64,000 bases of DNA from Curtobacterium sp. MCBA15_008 (GTDB lineage: Bacteria; Actinomycetota; Actinomycetes; Actinomycetales; Microbacteriaceae): the NCBI RefSeq assembly GCF_001865065.1, contig NZ_MJGN01000011.1, forward strand, positions 1 to 64,000, in the 5' to 3' direction. Position numbers and translations under genes: made by a program. Position 1 is the first letter of the stretch; each line of letters starts with the position of its first letter. Below the pieces are notes generated by a model. That model ran no database searches. It was not told the DNA's origin and was given only the letters and a program-made list of their open reading frames with translations. This document shows positions 33,765 through 42,004 of the stretch, piece after piece.

Positions 33765-34898
33765 TCAGCGGAGCTCGGTTTCCCGCACCGGCCCCGTCGT
33801 GTCCCCGATCCGCAGCTCGGACCGGAACGCCGCAGGCACCGGCTCGTCCCCCTCGAGCATTGCGAGCGCGGCACGAGCGGCAGCGCGGCCCTTCTGCTCG
33901 AACGGCTGCACCAGCGTCGTGAGCTGCCGGATCGGCGTCCGGTGGAGCAGGCTGTCGTCCACCGTGATGCCGTCGAACCCGACGACGCTCACGTCCTCGG
34001 GTACCCGCAGCCCGGCGACGAGCGCGGCCGAGATCACCCCGACGGCGATCAGGTCGCTCTGGGCGATGACGGCGGTGGGGCGCGGGCCGTCCGGTGCGAA
34101 GAGCTCCGTGCCGGCGAGACGACCCTCTTCCACCGAACTCCCTGCGGTCTCGATCGCGACGGCTTCCGGGTAGACGCCGCGCACGCCACGAAGGCGTTCG
34201 AGCGTGGTGTGGGCGACACCGGCGGCTTCGCGTTCGGCGTCGACCGGGCCCCGACGCCGCGCGGCATCGAACGGGAGCGCGACGATGGTCACCGCGGTGT
34301 GCCCGAGGTCGCGCAGGTAGGCGGCGGCTCGGCGCGAGGCCTCGCGGTTGTCGAGGTGGATCGGCACGGCGCCCTCGATCTCGTCCGCCTCGATCGCGAC
34401 GACCGGGATCTGCCGACGTCGGAGGACAGCGACGGCGGGGTCGATCCGGACGTTGCACCCGACGAGCACGACGGCGTCCATCGGGGCGTCGACGATGGGA
34501 CCGGCGCCGTGCTCGTCGTCGAGCGGACTGCGGACGAGCAGCAGCGAGACACCGGCGGCTCCGGCGACCTCGGCGATGCCGTCGAGGGTGAGGACGTTGA
34601 CCGGGTCGCGGAACGCGTCGCTGAGACGCTCGTCCATCACCACACCGATGACGCCGGAGCGACCGCGGCGCAGGGAACGAGCACGGGGATCGGGGCCGCC
34701 GTACCCGAGCTCGGCGGCGGCGGCGAGGACACGGGCCTTGGCGTCCTCGGACACCGGGCCGAGACCGCTGAAGGCGAGCGAGGCCGTCGACGGCGCGACA
34801 CCGGCAGCACGGGCGACCGCGGCCAGGGTCGGGCGCGGCGGACGTGCGACGCCGCCGCGGGAAGGCGACGCGCCGGGTGCTGTTGCCGGTTCGTCCAT
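33765..34898 (-). CDS. LacI family transcriptional regulator
   Basis: This 377-residue repressor has an N-terminal helix-turn-helix TLAAVARAAGVAPSTASLAFSG, a hinge helix region around VSEDAKARVLAAAAELGY, and a periplasmic-binding-protein-like ligand domain ending SVVGFDGITVDDSLL. The ATG at 34898 lies 8 nt after TACGCT (minus strand of 34907-34912). It is divergent from an MFS carrier, with an 18-bp palindromic operator between them, so it probably represses the carrier and itself in response to that carrier's substrate. Confidence 0.9.
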   Translation of the reverse strand: MDEPATAPGASPSRGGVARPPRPTLAAVARAAGVAPSTASLAFSGLGPVSEDAKARVLAAAAELGYGGPDPRARSLRRGRSGVIGVVMDERLSDAFRDPVNVLTLDGIAEVAGAAGVSLLLVRSPLDDEHGAGPIVDAPMDAVVLVGCNVRIDPAVAVLRRRQIPVVAIEADEIEGAVPIHLDNREASRRAAAYLRDLGHTAVTIVALPFDAARRRGPVDAEREAAGVAHTTLERLRGVRGVYPEAVAIETAGSSVEEGRLAGTELFAPDGPRPTAVIAQSDLIAVGVISAALVAGLRVPEDVSVVGFDGITVDDSLLHRTPIRQLTTLVQPFEQKGRAAARAALAMLEGDEPVPAAFRSELRIGDTTGPVRETELR

Positions 34899-34924
34899 CG
34901 CCCGTTAGCGTAACCGGAACGAAC

Positions 34925-34942
34925 GGTCGAATCGATTCGACC
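34925..34942. promoter_or_regulatory. LacI-type operator, 18-bp perfect palindrome
   Basis: GGTCGAATCGATTCGACC is perfectly symmetrical with a central CG, as expected for a LacI-family site. It lies 27 bp upstream of the LacI start and 34 bp upstream of the MFS start. Confidence 0.8.
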
Positions 34943-34975
34943 ACCGAACGACACGCACAGCACGATGGGATCAGC

Positions 34976-36271
34976 ATGACGACGACGTCCGCCCGCACCA
35001 CCCCGACGACACGGGCCTGGATCATCGCGGTGTTCGTCGTGTTCACGCTGTCCGGGCTCGACATCGCGACGTGGCTCGGCCGGATCCCGAGCGTCCGCGA
35101 CGCCCTCGGCGCGAGCACCTTCGAGATGGGCCTGCTCGTGCTCGGCATGGCGGTCGGCTCCATCGGCGGTCTGACCTTCGCCGGGCACATCGTCGCGAAG
35201 CTCGGAGCCCGTCGGGGTGTGCAGGTCGCCGCGGCGTGCCTGGCGGTCGGCATGGTGTTCGCCGGCATCGCGGTGACGCTCGGCTGGGGCTTCGCCGCGA
35301 TCTGGATCGCCCTCATCGCGTTCGGGTTCGGCAACGGCCTGTGCGACGTGTCGATGAACGTCTCCGGCGCTGCGGCGGAGAAGGCCGGCGGGCGCACGAT
35401 CATGCCCTTGTTCCACGCCGCGTTCAGCCTCGGCACGCTCGCCGGGGCCGGCCTCGGAGCCCTGGCGGAGGCCCTCGAGATCCCCGTGGCGTGGCACTTC
35501 ATCGTCCTCGTGGTCGTCACCAGCGCCGTCATGCTCGTCGCGGTCCGAGCGTTCCAGGACGAGCACCGCTTCGCCGACGCCGAGCACACCGCCACGGACA
35601 CCAGTCCGGTGCCGACGCAGGTCACCCGCTGGCAGGTGTGGGCGCAGCCGTCCACGATCCTCATCGGCGTGATCGTGCTCGGCATGGCGCTGGCCGAGGG
35701 CTCTGCGAACGACTGGCTGCCGCTCGCGATGATCGACGGCCACGGGCTCGACAACGCCGCGGGCGCCGCCGTGCTCACCGTCTTCCTGGCGGCGATGACC
35801 GTCGGTCGCGTCGCCGGCAGCCCGCTCATCGACAAGTTCGGCCGGGTCCCGATCCTGCGGATCAGCGCCGCCGTCGCGGTGGTCGGCCTCGGCATGCTCA
35901 TCTTCATCGACAACGTGCCGCTCGCGATCGTGGGCGTCGTGCTCTGGGGCCTCGGCGCCAGCCTCGGGTTCCCGATGGGGATGTCTGCCGCGGCCGACGA
36001 CCCGCGCACCGCCGCGCTCAAGGTCAGCGCGGTCGCGACGATCGGCTACGTGGCGTTCCTCGCCGGCCCGCCCATCATCGGGTTCCTCGGGGAGCAGATC
36101 GGGCTCCTCGGTGCGCTGCTCGTCGTGTTCGTCTTCATCATCGCGGCCGGACTGGCGTCCGGAGCCGCACGTGAGACCGGCGCCGCCGCCAGGCCGACCC
36201 GACGGGGACGCGACGCCGACGACGGGGGCGAGCCGCGCCTCCAGGCCGACCGCACCGCCGACCGAAGGTAG
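34976..36271 (+). CDS. MFS transporter (YbjJ/fucose-permease-like)
   Basis: This 431-residue carrier has 12 membrane helices, with conserved [12 protein letters not shown] near the N terminus, [13 protein letters not shown] and [14 protein letters not shown]. It shares these motifs with the carrier at 43404, so the two are paralogues. It is divergently paired with a LacI repressor, suggesting a sugar or sugar-derived substrate. GGGA lies shortly before the ATG at 34976. The C-terminal tail is polar and Arg-rich and contains a copy of the dispersed repeat (36233-36247). Confidence 0.85.
   Translation: MTTTSARTTPTTRAWIIAVFVVFTLSGLDIATWLGRIPSVRDALGASTFEMGLLVLGMAVGSIGGLTFAGHIVAKLGARRGVQVAAACLAVGMVFAGIAVTLGWGFAAIWIALIAFGFGNGLCDVSMNVSGAAAEKAGGRTIMPLFHAAFSLGTLAGAGLGALAEALEIPVAWHFIVLVVVTSAVMLVAVRAFQDEHRFADAEHTATDTSPVPTQVTRWQVWAQPSTILIGVIVLGMALAEGSANDWLPLAMIDGHGLDNAAGAAVLTVFLAAMTVGRVAGSPLIDKFGRVPILRISAAVAVVGLGMLIFIDNVPLAIVGVVLWGLGASLGFPMGMSAAADDPRTAALKVSAVATIGYVAFLAGPPIIGFLGEQIGLLGALLVVFVFIIAAGLASGAARETGAAARPTRRGRDADDGGEPRLQADRTADRR
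36233..36247 (-). repeat. Dispersed repeat copy inside the MFS tail
   Basis: The plus strand reads CCGCGCCTCCAGGCC and is translated as PRLQA in the hydrophilic C-terminal tail of the carrier. The core 13-mer is exact. Confidence 0.6.
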
Positions 36272-36281
36272 GCTTCCCGGC

Positions 36282-36977
36282 GTGCGTCTCGTCATCGCCC
36301 GCTGCTCCGTCGACTACGCCGGTCGGCTGTCGGCCCATCTGCCGCTCGCCACCCGTCTCCTCATGCTGAAGGCCGACGGTTCGCTGCTCGTGCACTCCGA
36401 CGGCGGCAGCTACAAGCCGCTCAACTGGATGAGCCCGCCGTGCTCGATCGAGATCACCGAGCCGGATGACGAGCAGTCGAGCGCCGGCATCACGCAGGTG
36501 TGGACGGTCACGCAGAAGAAGACGCAGGACAAGCTCATCGTGTCCCTGTACGAGGTGGTGTCCGACGAGACCCACGATCTCGGCGTCGACCCGGGCCTGG
36601 TGAAGGACGGGGTCGAGGCGCACCTGCAGCAGCTCCTGGCCGAGCAGATCGAGCTGCTCGGCGACGGCCACACCCTGGTCCGCCGCGAGTACATGACGGC
36701 CATCGGTCCGGTCGACATCCTGGCGCGCGACGACGCCGGGGCGAGCGTCGCGGTCGAGATGAAGCGCAACGCCAACATCGACGCGGTCGAGCAGCTCACC
36801 CGGTACCTCGAGCTGATGAACCGCGACCCCCTGCTCCGTCCGGTGCAGGGCGTGCTGGCCGCGCAGACGGTCGCGCCGCAGGCGCGCACCCTCGCCGAGG
36901 ACCGCGGCATCCGCGTCCTGGTGCTCGACTACGACGCGATGCGCGGCATCGAGGGCGGACACACCCGCCTGTTCTGA
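36282..36977 (+). CDS. nucS: Mismatch-specific endonuclease NucS
   Basis: NucS (EndoMS) cleaves mismatched DNA and drives the MutS/MutL-independent mismatch repair of actinobacteria. The 231-residue protein opens [20 protein letters not shown], has the nuclease motif [21 protein letters not shown] (Asp and ExK), and ends RLF, the beta-clamp-binding tail. GTG at 36282 lies 7 nt after TAGGCT (36269-36274), without a Shine-Dalgarno sequence. The assignment is firm. Confidence 0.95.
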   Translation: MRLVIARCSVDYAGRLSAHLPLATRLLMLKADGSLLVHSDGGSYKPLNWMSPPCSIEITEPDDEQSSAGITQVWTVTQKKTQDKLIVSLYEVVSDETHDLGVDPGLVKDGVEAHLQQLLAEQIELLGDGHTLVRREYMTAIGPVDILARDDAGASVAVEMKRNANIDAVEQLTRYLELMNRDPLLRPVQGVLAAQTVAPQARTLAEDRGIRVLVLDYDAMRGIEGGHTRLF

Positions 36978-36982
36978 GGGTG

Positions 36983-36999
36983 GGCCTGGAGGCGCGGGT
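36983..36999 (+). repeat. Dispersed repeat copy after nucS
   Basis: GGCCTGGAGGCGCGGGT follows the nucS stop by 5 bp and is identical over 17 bases to the copy at 3583-3599. Confidence 0.65.
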
Positions 37000-37047
37000 C
37001 GACTCCGCCACGTCGGCTCGGCACCGCGCAGATAGGGTGGGGAGGAC

Positions 37048-37704
37048 ATGACCAGCCCGTTCAGCGCCATCCTCTTCGACCTCGACGGCACCATCAGCGA
37101 TTCCGCTCCGGGCATCCTCGAGAGCCTCACGTACACGTTCCGCAAGGTCGGCGTGCCGGTGCCCGACCACGACACCCTGATGTCGTTCGTCGGTCCGCCG
37201 ATCATGGACACGTTCAAGACCGCCATGGGCATGGACGAGCAGCAGGCCGAGCACACTCTCGCCGTCTACCGCGAGCACTACTTCTCGCACGGCGCGCTCG
37301 ACTCCGAGATGTTCCCGGGGATCGACGTCGTGCTGCGGACGCTGCACCAGGCCGGTCTGCCGATCTCCACCGCGACGAGCAAGCCCGAGACCCCGGCGAC
37401 CTACATCCTCGAGCACTACGGGCTCACCGGCGACATCGACATCATCACCGGGGCGAGCGACGACGAGGTCCGGAGCTCGAAGGCCGACGTCGTCGAGGAG
37501 GCCCTGAAGCGCCTCGACGCCCGCGGCTTCGACATCTCGCGTCCGGTCCTCGTCGGGGACCGGCTGCACGACGTCGAGGGCGCCACGGTGCACGGCGTGC
37601 CGGTCGTCTTCGCCGAGTGGGGCTACGGCTCCCCGGCCGAGGCAGCGGGCACGATCGCCACCGCGGCGACACCGCTCGACCTGCTGCCGATCCTGCTGCC
37701 GTGA
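37048..37704 (+). CDS. HAD family phosphatase (phosphoglycolate-phosphatase-like)
   Basis: This 218-residue HAD hydrolase has motif I FDLDGTISDS, motif II in ISTATSKPE, motif III Lys in SSKADVV and motif IV VGDRLHDVEGA. A helical cap (residues 17-85) is of the Gph/PGMB type. Phosphoglycolate is a guess; the real substrate is open. GGGGAGGAC precedes the ATG, and TAGGGT (37033-37038) is a likely -10 only 9 nt from the start. The stop overlaps the next start (GTGA). Confidence 0.85.
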   Translation: MTSPFSAILFDLDGTISDSAPGILESLTYTFRKVGVPVPDHDTLMSFVGPPIMDTFKTAMGMDEQQAEHTLAVYREHYFSHGALDSEMFPGIDVVLRTLHQAGLPISTATSKPETPATYILEHYGLTGDIDIITGASDDEVRSSKADVVEEALKRLDARGFDISRPVLVGDRLHDVEGATVHGVPVVFAEWGYGSPAEAAGTIATAATPLDLLPILLP

Positions 37705-38966
37705 CCCGCACCGTCTCGACGGGCCTGCGCGGTGCCGCGTGGTTCCTGCCCGCGGCCATCGTCCTCATCGCGCTGAACTTCCGCGGGCCGATCGTCGCGA
37801 CGGCTCCGGTGATCGGCGACGTCCGGGCCGACCTCGGTCTGACCGCCACGATCGCCGGCCTGCTGACGACCATCCCCGTGCTGTGCTTCGCCCTCGCGAC
37901 GCCGTTCGCCAGCTGGGTGATCGCGAAGGCCGACCCCGAACGCGCCGTCTCCCTGTCGCTCGTCATCGTGCTCGTCGGTACGGTCGTCCGGTCGATGCCC
38001 TCGGCCGCCGCGCTGCTGATCGGCACCGCGGTCATCGGCATCGGCATCACGATCGGCAACGTGGTGATCCCGGTGGTGATCCGCCGGGATACCTCGCCCG
38101 AGCGCGTCGGCCTGGTCACCGGCGTCTACACGTCGGCGCTCAACGTCGGATCGATGATCACCTCGCTCGGCACCGCACCGATCGCCGCAGCGTGGGGCTG
38201 GCCGGTCGCGATCGCGGTCTGGGCGGTGTTCGCCGTCATCGCCGGCGTCGCGTGGACGTCCGCGGTCGGAGCACGGGCCGCCTGGATGCGCCCGAGCCGC
38301 GCCGCCGCCGAGGAACCGCTCCCCGTGACCGGGCCGATCGACCAGGTGCTCGACACCGGAGCGATCCGGACCGTCCGTGCCGCGCAGGTCGCTTCGGAGC
38401 CCGTTCGTCCCGCACGCCGCCTCATCACCTGGGGCCTCACGCTGGCGTTCGGCGGGCAGGCCTTCTCGTACTACGCGCTCACCGCGTGGATCCCGACGCT
38501 CCTGCACGACGAGATCGGCTTCTCGAAGGCGTCGTCCGGCGCGAGCTCGTCGGTGTTCCAGATCCTCGCCGTCGTCGGGGCGCTCGGCGTGCCGATCCTG
38601 GCCGCGAAGTGGCGACCGCGCGCGATCATCGCCCTCGTTGCGTTCCTCTGGCTCGCGATGCCGCTCGGCCTGCTCTTCGCCCCGCAGCTCTGGCTCCTGT
38701 GGTCGGTGCTCGGCGGAGCAGCCCAGGGCGGCGGCATCACGGTGATCTTCATCGTGATCGTCCGGATCGTCTCGAGCGACGCGGACGCACGGCGGATGTC
38801 GGCGTTCGTGCAGGGCGGCGGCTACCTGCTCGGCTCGGCGGGGCCGCTCGTCGCCGGGTCGCTGCACGGGGCGACCGGCGACTGGACGGCGCCGCTGCTC
38901 GTCGTCCTCGGCGCGGTGCTGGTCCTCGGCGTCGTCGGCACGTTCGCCGCGCGACGCGTGTCGTAG
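37701..38966 (+). CDS. CynX/NimT-type MFS transporter
   Basis: This 421-residue carrier shows the family opening ALNFRGPIVATAPVIGDVRADLG and the repeated LTTIPVLCFALATPFASW. Members export cyanate-like anions or nitroimidazoles; the substrate here is unknown. A soluble loop of about 60 residues lies between helices 6 and 7. The GTG overlaps the HAD phosphatase stop, so both are translated together, perhaps linking dephosphorylation with export. Confidence 0.85.
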   Translation: MTRTVSTGLRGAAWFLPAAIVLIALNFRGPIVATAPVIGDVRADLGLTATIAGLLTTIPVLCFALATPFASWVIAKADPERAVSLSLVIVLVGTVVRSMPSAAALLIGTAVIGIGITIGNVVIPVVIRRDTSPERVGLVTGVYTSALNVGSMITSLGTAPIAAAWGWPVAIAVWAVFAVIAGVAWTSAVGARAAWMRPSRAAAEEPLPVTGPIDQVLDTGAIRTVRAAQVASEPVRPARRLITWGLTLAFGGQAFSYYALTAWIPTLLHDEIGFSKASSGASSSVFQILAVVGALGVPILAAKWRPRAIIALVAFLWLAMPLGLLFAPQLWLLWSVLGGAAQGGGITVIFIVIVRIVSSDADARRMSAFVQGGGYLLGSAGPLVAGSLHGATGDWTAPLLVVLGAVLVLGVVGTFAARRVS

Positions 38967-38979
38967 CGAAGGTCGCTCG

Positions 38980-39813
38980 TCAGCCCTGCTCGAGCACCTC
39001 GCGCAGGGACAGCGGCCGACGCCCGGTCACCCGCTCGACGTCGCCGGAGACCCGCGCGAGCGCACCTTCGGCGATCGCCGTGTAGGTGCTCACCCAGGCG
39101 TCCGCCTGCCACGGTTCGGGGTTCCACTGCGCGCGCGACGCGTACGCCTCGTCGAGGGTCTCCGGGTGGTAGGTGACCGTCCGGCCGCGCACCTCGGAGA
39201 CGATCGCCGCCGCCTGCTCGAGGGTGATCGCCGCGGGGCCGGTCAGCTCGTACGTCCGGTCGAGGTGGGCTGCCGGGTTCCGGAGCACCTCGGTCGCGAC
39301 GCGCGCGACGTCGGCACGCGCGACCGCCGCCATCGCCCCGTCGCCCGCCGGTCCGCGGATGACCCCGTCCTCGCCGACCAGGTCCTCGACGAAGTCCAGG
39401 TAGAAGGCGTCCCGCAGGAACGTGTGCGCCATCGAGGTGGCGCGGATCGCCTCCTCCGTCGCCCAGTGGTCGCGGCCGAGCGTGAAGGTCGCGTCGGCCG
39501 CGGCGCCCGTGAAGGACGTGTAGACGACGTGCTGCACGCCGGCCGTCGCCGCCGCGCCCACGAAGGTGCGGTGCTGCGCGAGACGGTCCTCGGCCTCGGC
39601 GCCGGAGACCATCAGCAGCACGTCGACGCCCTCGAGTGCCGCCCGGCTCGCCTCGGCGTCGGCGAAGGTCGCCACCGCGACCTCCGTCCCGGGGAGCTCC
39701 GGAGCGCGCGACGCGTCCCGCACGATCATGCGGAAGGGCACGCCGTCCGCGGCGAGCGCGCGTGCGACGGCCCCGCCGATGTTGCCGGTCGCGCCGGTGA
39801 GTGCGATGGTCAT
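38980..39813 (-). CDS. NmrA-like NAD(P)-binding oxidoreductase
   Basis: This 277-residue atypical SDR has the dinucleotide loop TGATGNIGGAVARAL and the HVVYTSFTGAAAD segment of QorB/NmrA-like proteins. Homologues reduce quinones or sense NADP(H). AGGAG is 6 nt before the ATG at 39813. It is about as long as, and similar in plan to, the protein at 57537. Its neighbour on the same strand is a P-loop kinase gene. Confidence 0.85.
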   Translation of the reverse strand: MTIALTGATGNIGGAVARALAADGVPFRMIVRDASRAPELPGTEVAVATFADAEASRAALEGVDVLLMVSGAEAEDRLAQHRTFVGAAATAGVQHVVYTSFTGAAADATFTLGRDHWATEEAIRATSMAHTFLRDAFYLDFVEDLVGEDGVIRGPAGDGAMAAVARADVARVATEVLRNPAAHLDRTYELTGPAAITLEQAAAIVSEVRGRTVTYHPETLDEAYASRAQWNPEPWQADAWVSTYTAIAEGALARVSGDVERVTGRRPLSLREVLEQG

Positions 39814-39850
39814 GGTCGCTCCTGATCTGTCGGGTCCACCGGACGTGTGG

Positions 39851-40522
39851 TCACGTCCGGACCGTCCTGGAGGCACGGATCACCGTACGCGCGACCCTCG
39901 CCGCGTTCACGCCGTCGACCTCCACCGCCCAGCGGCGGGCCGCCTCGTGGTCGCGTCCGTGCCGCATGTGCCGGCCGACGAGCCGGTCGACCCGGATCGT
40001 GTCGTCGACGGCGCAGAACCACGTCTCGGTGAAGAGATCCGGGAGCGCCGACCACGGGGCCGTGTCGTCGAGCAGGTAGTTGCCCTCCGACACCACCAAC
40101 CGGGCCGTCGGGGGGACGGGGATGCTGCCGGCGACGGGCTCGTCGACGCGACGGTCGAAGTCGGGCGCCCAGACGACCGGCCCGTCGGGTGCTCCGTCGA
40201 CCGGCCCGTCGGGTGCTCCGTCGACGAGCCGGCGGACCAGGGCGACGTAGCCGTCGGCGTCGAAGGTGTCGATCGCGCCCTTGCGGTCGTGGCGGCCGAG
40301 CGCGTCGAGGGCGGCGTTCGACAGGTGGAAGCCGTCCATCGGCACCTGCACCGCCGTCCCGGCGCCGAGGGCGTCGTCCACCGCGACCACGATCCGTCGG
40401 GCGAGGGTGGACTTGCCGGCGCCCGGTGCTCCGACGATGCCGAGCACGACGCGACGGCCGCTGCCGGCGAGTTCGACCGCGCGAGCGACCGCTTCGTCGA
40501 CGGACATCTCGGGCGCGGTCAC
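39851..40522 (-). CDS. P-loop kinase of the uridine kinase / phosphoribulokinase family
   Basis: This 223-residue protein has Walker A GAPGAGKST, the substrate segment PMDGFHL and the downstream VVSEGNYLLDD, as in nucleoside and fructose kinases of the FrcK/PanK-like group. An 8-residue unit DGAPDGPV is duplicated in tandem through an exact 24-bp DNA repeat (40177-40224). The GTG at 40522 lies 6 nt from CAGGAT on the minus strand, with no ribosome-binding site. Near its stop is a variant of the dispersed repeat (39864-39879). Confidence 0.85.
   Translation of the reverse strand: MTAPEMSVDEAVARAVELAGSGRRVVLGIVGAPGAGKSTLARRIVVAVDDALGAGTAVQVPMDGFHLSNAALDALGRHDRKGAIDTFDADGYVALVRRLVDGAPDGPVDGAPDGPVVWAPDFDRRVDEPVAGSIPVPPTARLVVSEGNYLLDDTAPWSALPDLFTETWFCAVDDTIRVDRLVGRHMRHGRDHEAARRWAVEVDGVNAARVARTVIRASRTVRT
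40177..40224. repeat. Exact 24-bp tandem duplication in the kinase gene
   Basis: Two head-to-tail copies (40177-40200 and 40201-40224) are identical at every base, including silent positions. They duplicate eight codons in frame, so the event looks recent. Confidence 0.9.
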
Positions 40523-40594
40523 GCCTTCATCCTGGCAGAGCCGACCGACGGGGCTCCCGGCACCGGGCGTCACGGGCGACGACACCACTTCGTG

Positions 40595-40650
40595 GCGATG
40601 TCGGATCCGGACCGCGATCCCCGGCTTCTGCCGTCCGGATCCGACATCGC
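40595..40650. repeat. 18-bp inverted repeat upstream of the kinase
   Basis: GCGATGTCGGATCCGGAC (40595-40612) pairs perfectly with its complement at 40633-40650 across a 20-nt loop. It lies in the gap upstream of the kinase gene and could be a REP-like element or a strong terminator. Confidence 0.65.
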
Positions 40651-40669
40651 GGAAAACCGGAGCACTGCA

Positions 40670-40725
40670 GCTCCGACGATGCCGAGCACGACGCGACGGC
40701 CGCTGCCGGCGAGTCCGACCGCGCG
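40670..40725 (-). pseudogene. 56-bp duplicate of the kinase 5' region
   Basis: This stretch matches 40428-40483 inside the kinase gene at 55 of 56 bases, in the same orientation. It is a partial copy without a start and is not translated as part of any gene I can support. Confidence 0.8.
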
Positions 40726-40780
40726 CACGCACTCCTCCCGGCGCCGTTCGTGGGTCTGCTCGCCGGGTGAGCGACGGACG

Positions 40781-40808
40781 GTGAGCGTCAGCGGGTGAGC
40801 GTCAGCGG
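40781..40808. repeat. 14-bp tandem repeat at the NUDIX 3' end
   Basis: GTGAGCGTCAGCGG is present twice exactly and begins a third time. The NUDIX stop codon lies within it. Confidence 0.75.
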
Positions 40809-41242
40809 GTGAGCGCGCCAGCCCAGCCGAGGGCGATCGGGACGATCAGGCCGTGCCGGTGGTGGGGCAGGTCCGCGATGGGCATCCACGCGGCCTCGTC
40901 CGTCGACCCGTCGAGCTCCGACCGCAGCGACCCGCCGGTGATGGCAGCCCGGAAGACGACCTGCACCGCCTTCATCGGCCGCCCGTTGGCGTGGATGCGA
41001 CGCTCGGCGGGCACGATGTGGTGGCGGACGCCGAGGAGCGCACCGACCGAGGCCTCGAAGCCGGTCTCCTCCCGGATCTCGCGCACCACGGCCTGCTCGA
41101 CGGACTCGTCGAACTCGACACCGCCGCCCGGCAGCGTCCAGGTGCCTGCCTCGGGAAACCGGAGCTTCGCGAGGAGCACGCGGTCACCCTCGGTGATCAC
41201 GCCGTAGGCGGCGAGCCGGGTGTCGTAGTCCGTGTACTCCAT
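40802..41242 (-). CDS. NUDIX hydrolase (MutT-like)
   Basis: This 146-residue protein has a complete Nudix box: GGGVEFDESVEQAVVREIREE then TGFEAS. It starts with an antiparallel strand RLAAYGVITEGDRVLLAKL. It probably hydrolyses a nucleoside diphosphate derivative; the substrate is unknown. ATG at 41242 is 6 nt from CATGGT on the minus strand, again with no ribosome-binding site. The 14-bp tandem repeat overlaps its end. Confidence 0.85.
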   Translation of the reverse strand: MEYTDYDTRLAAYGVITEGDRVLLAKLRFPEAGTWTLPGGGVEFDESVEQAVVREIREETGFEASVGALLGVRHHIVPAERRIHANGRPMKAVQVVFRAAITGGSLRSELDGSTDEAAWMPIADLPHHRHGLIVPIALGWAGALTR

Positions 41243-41315
41243 CCGCCGACCATGCCAGCAAGGCCATCCCGAACGACTTAGCCGCGCCGGTCACGCCCGG
41301 TCGCGGCGGCCGTGG

Positions 41316-41936
41316 TCAGGACAGCGTCGTGACGGATCCCGTCGTGGGCGTTGCGGCAGCGGCAGCCGCCCAGCCGACGCGCATCCGCGTGACGGCGCGG
41401 TCGAAGCCGGCCAGCGGGTCGGTGTCGTCGCGGACCATCGACTGCAGCTGGAGTCCCTCGTACAGGGCGACGAGCTGCTCGGCCGCGTGCCGGGGCGAGG
41501 TGCCCCGGGGCTCCCGTCCGGCGACCACGTCCCGCACGAGCGCGAGGGTGATGTCGTCGAACGAGCTCGTGTACTGGCCGCGGAACCAGCCGGCGGCGGG
41601 GTGCTCGGGGTTCGACGCGGCGCTGAGCAGCGCGGTCCGGAGCCGGACGAGCGCCGGTTCGTCGAGGCCCGCCTCGAGCCGGGCGCGCAGGTATGCGACG
41701 GTGCCGGAGCGTTCGGCCACGACCCACAGGGCTCGTCGGCTGCCGTTGTTCCACCGGTCCATCACGGCCACGACGAGGAGCTCCCACGACGGGTACGCCC
41801 GGTGGACGTCGGCCTCGGTGACCTCCGCGTGCGCGGCGACCTCGGCCGGACCGACGGTGTGGAAGTCGGATGCGCGGTACGCCTCGATGGCGCCCGTGAC
41901 GACGCGGGCGCGCAGATCGGCATCGGACTCGGACAT
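41316..41936 (-). CDS. TetR-like transcriptional regulator
   Basis: This 206-residue protein has a TetR-type N-terminal domain with an unusual recognition region (VGPAEVAAHAEVTEADVHRAYPSW). The C-terminal helical domain has 10-residue helices typical of TetR ligand pockets. It is encoded 68 bp downstream of an esterase gene on the same strand and may control it. The Ala/Thr-rich last 20 residues are probably disordered. ATG at 41936. Confidence 0.75.
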   Translation of the reverse strand: MSESDADLRARVVTGAIEAYRASDFHTVGPAEVAAHAEVTEADVHRAYPSWELLVVAVMDRWNNGSRRALWVVAERSGTVAYLRARLEAGLDEPALVRLRTALLSAASNPEHPAAGWFRGQYTSSFDDITLALVRDVVAGREPRGTSPRHAAEQLVALYEGLQLQSMVRDDTDPLAGFDRAVTRMRVGWAAAAAATPTTGSVTTLS

Positions 41937-42004
41937 GCCGTCGATTCTCCGGCCCGCACGCCCGCCCCGCGAGCCGCCTGTTCTGGGGGCGTCCGGCCGG
42001 ACCG

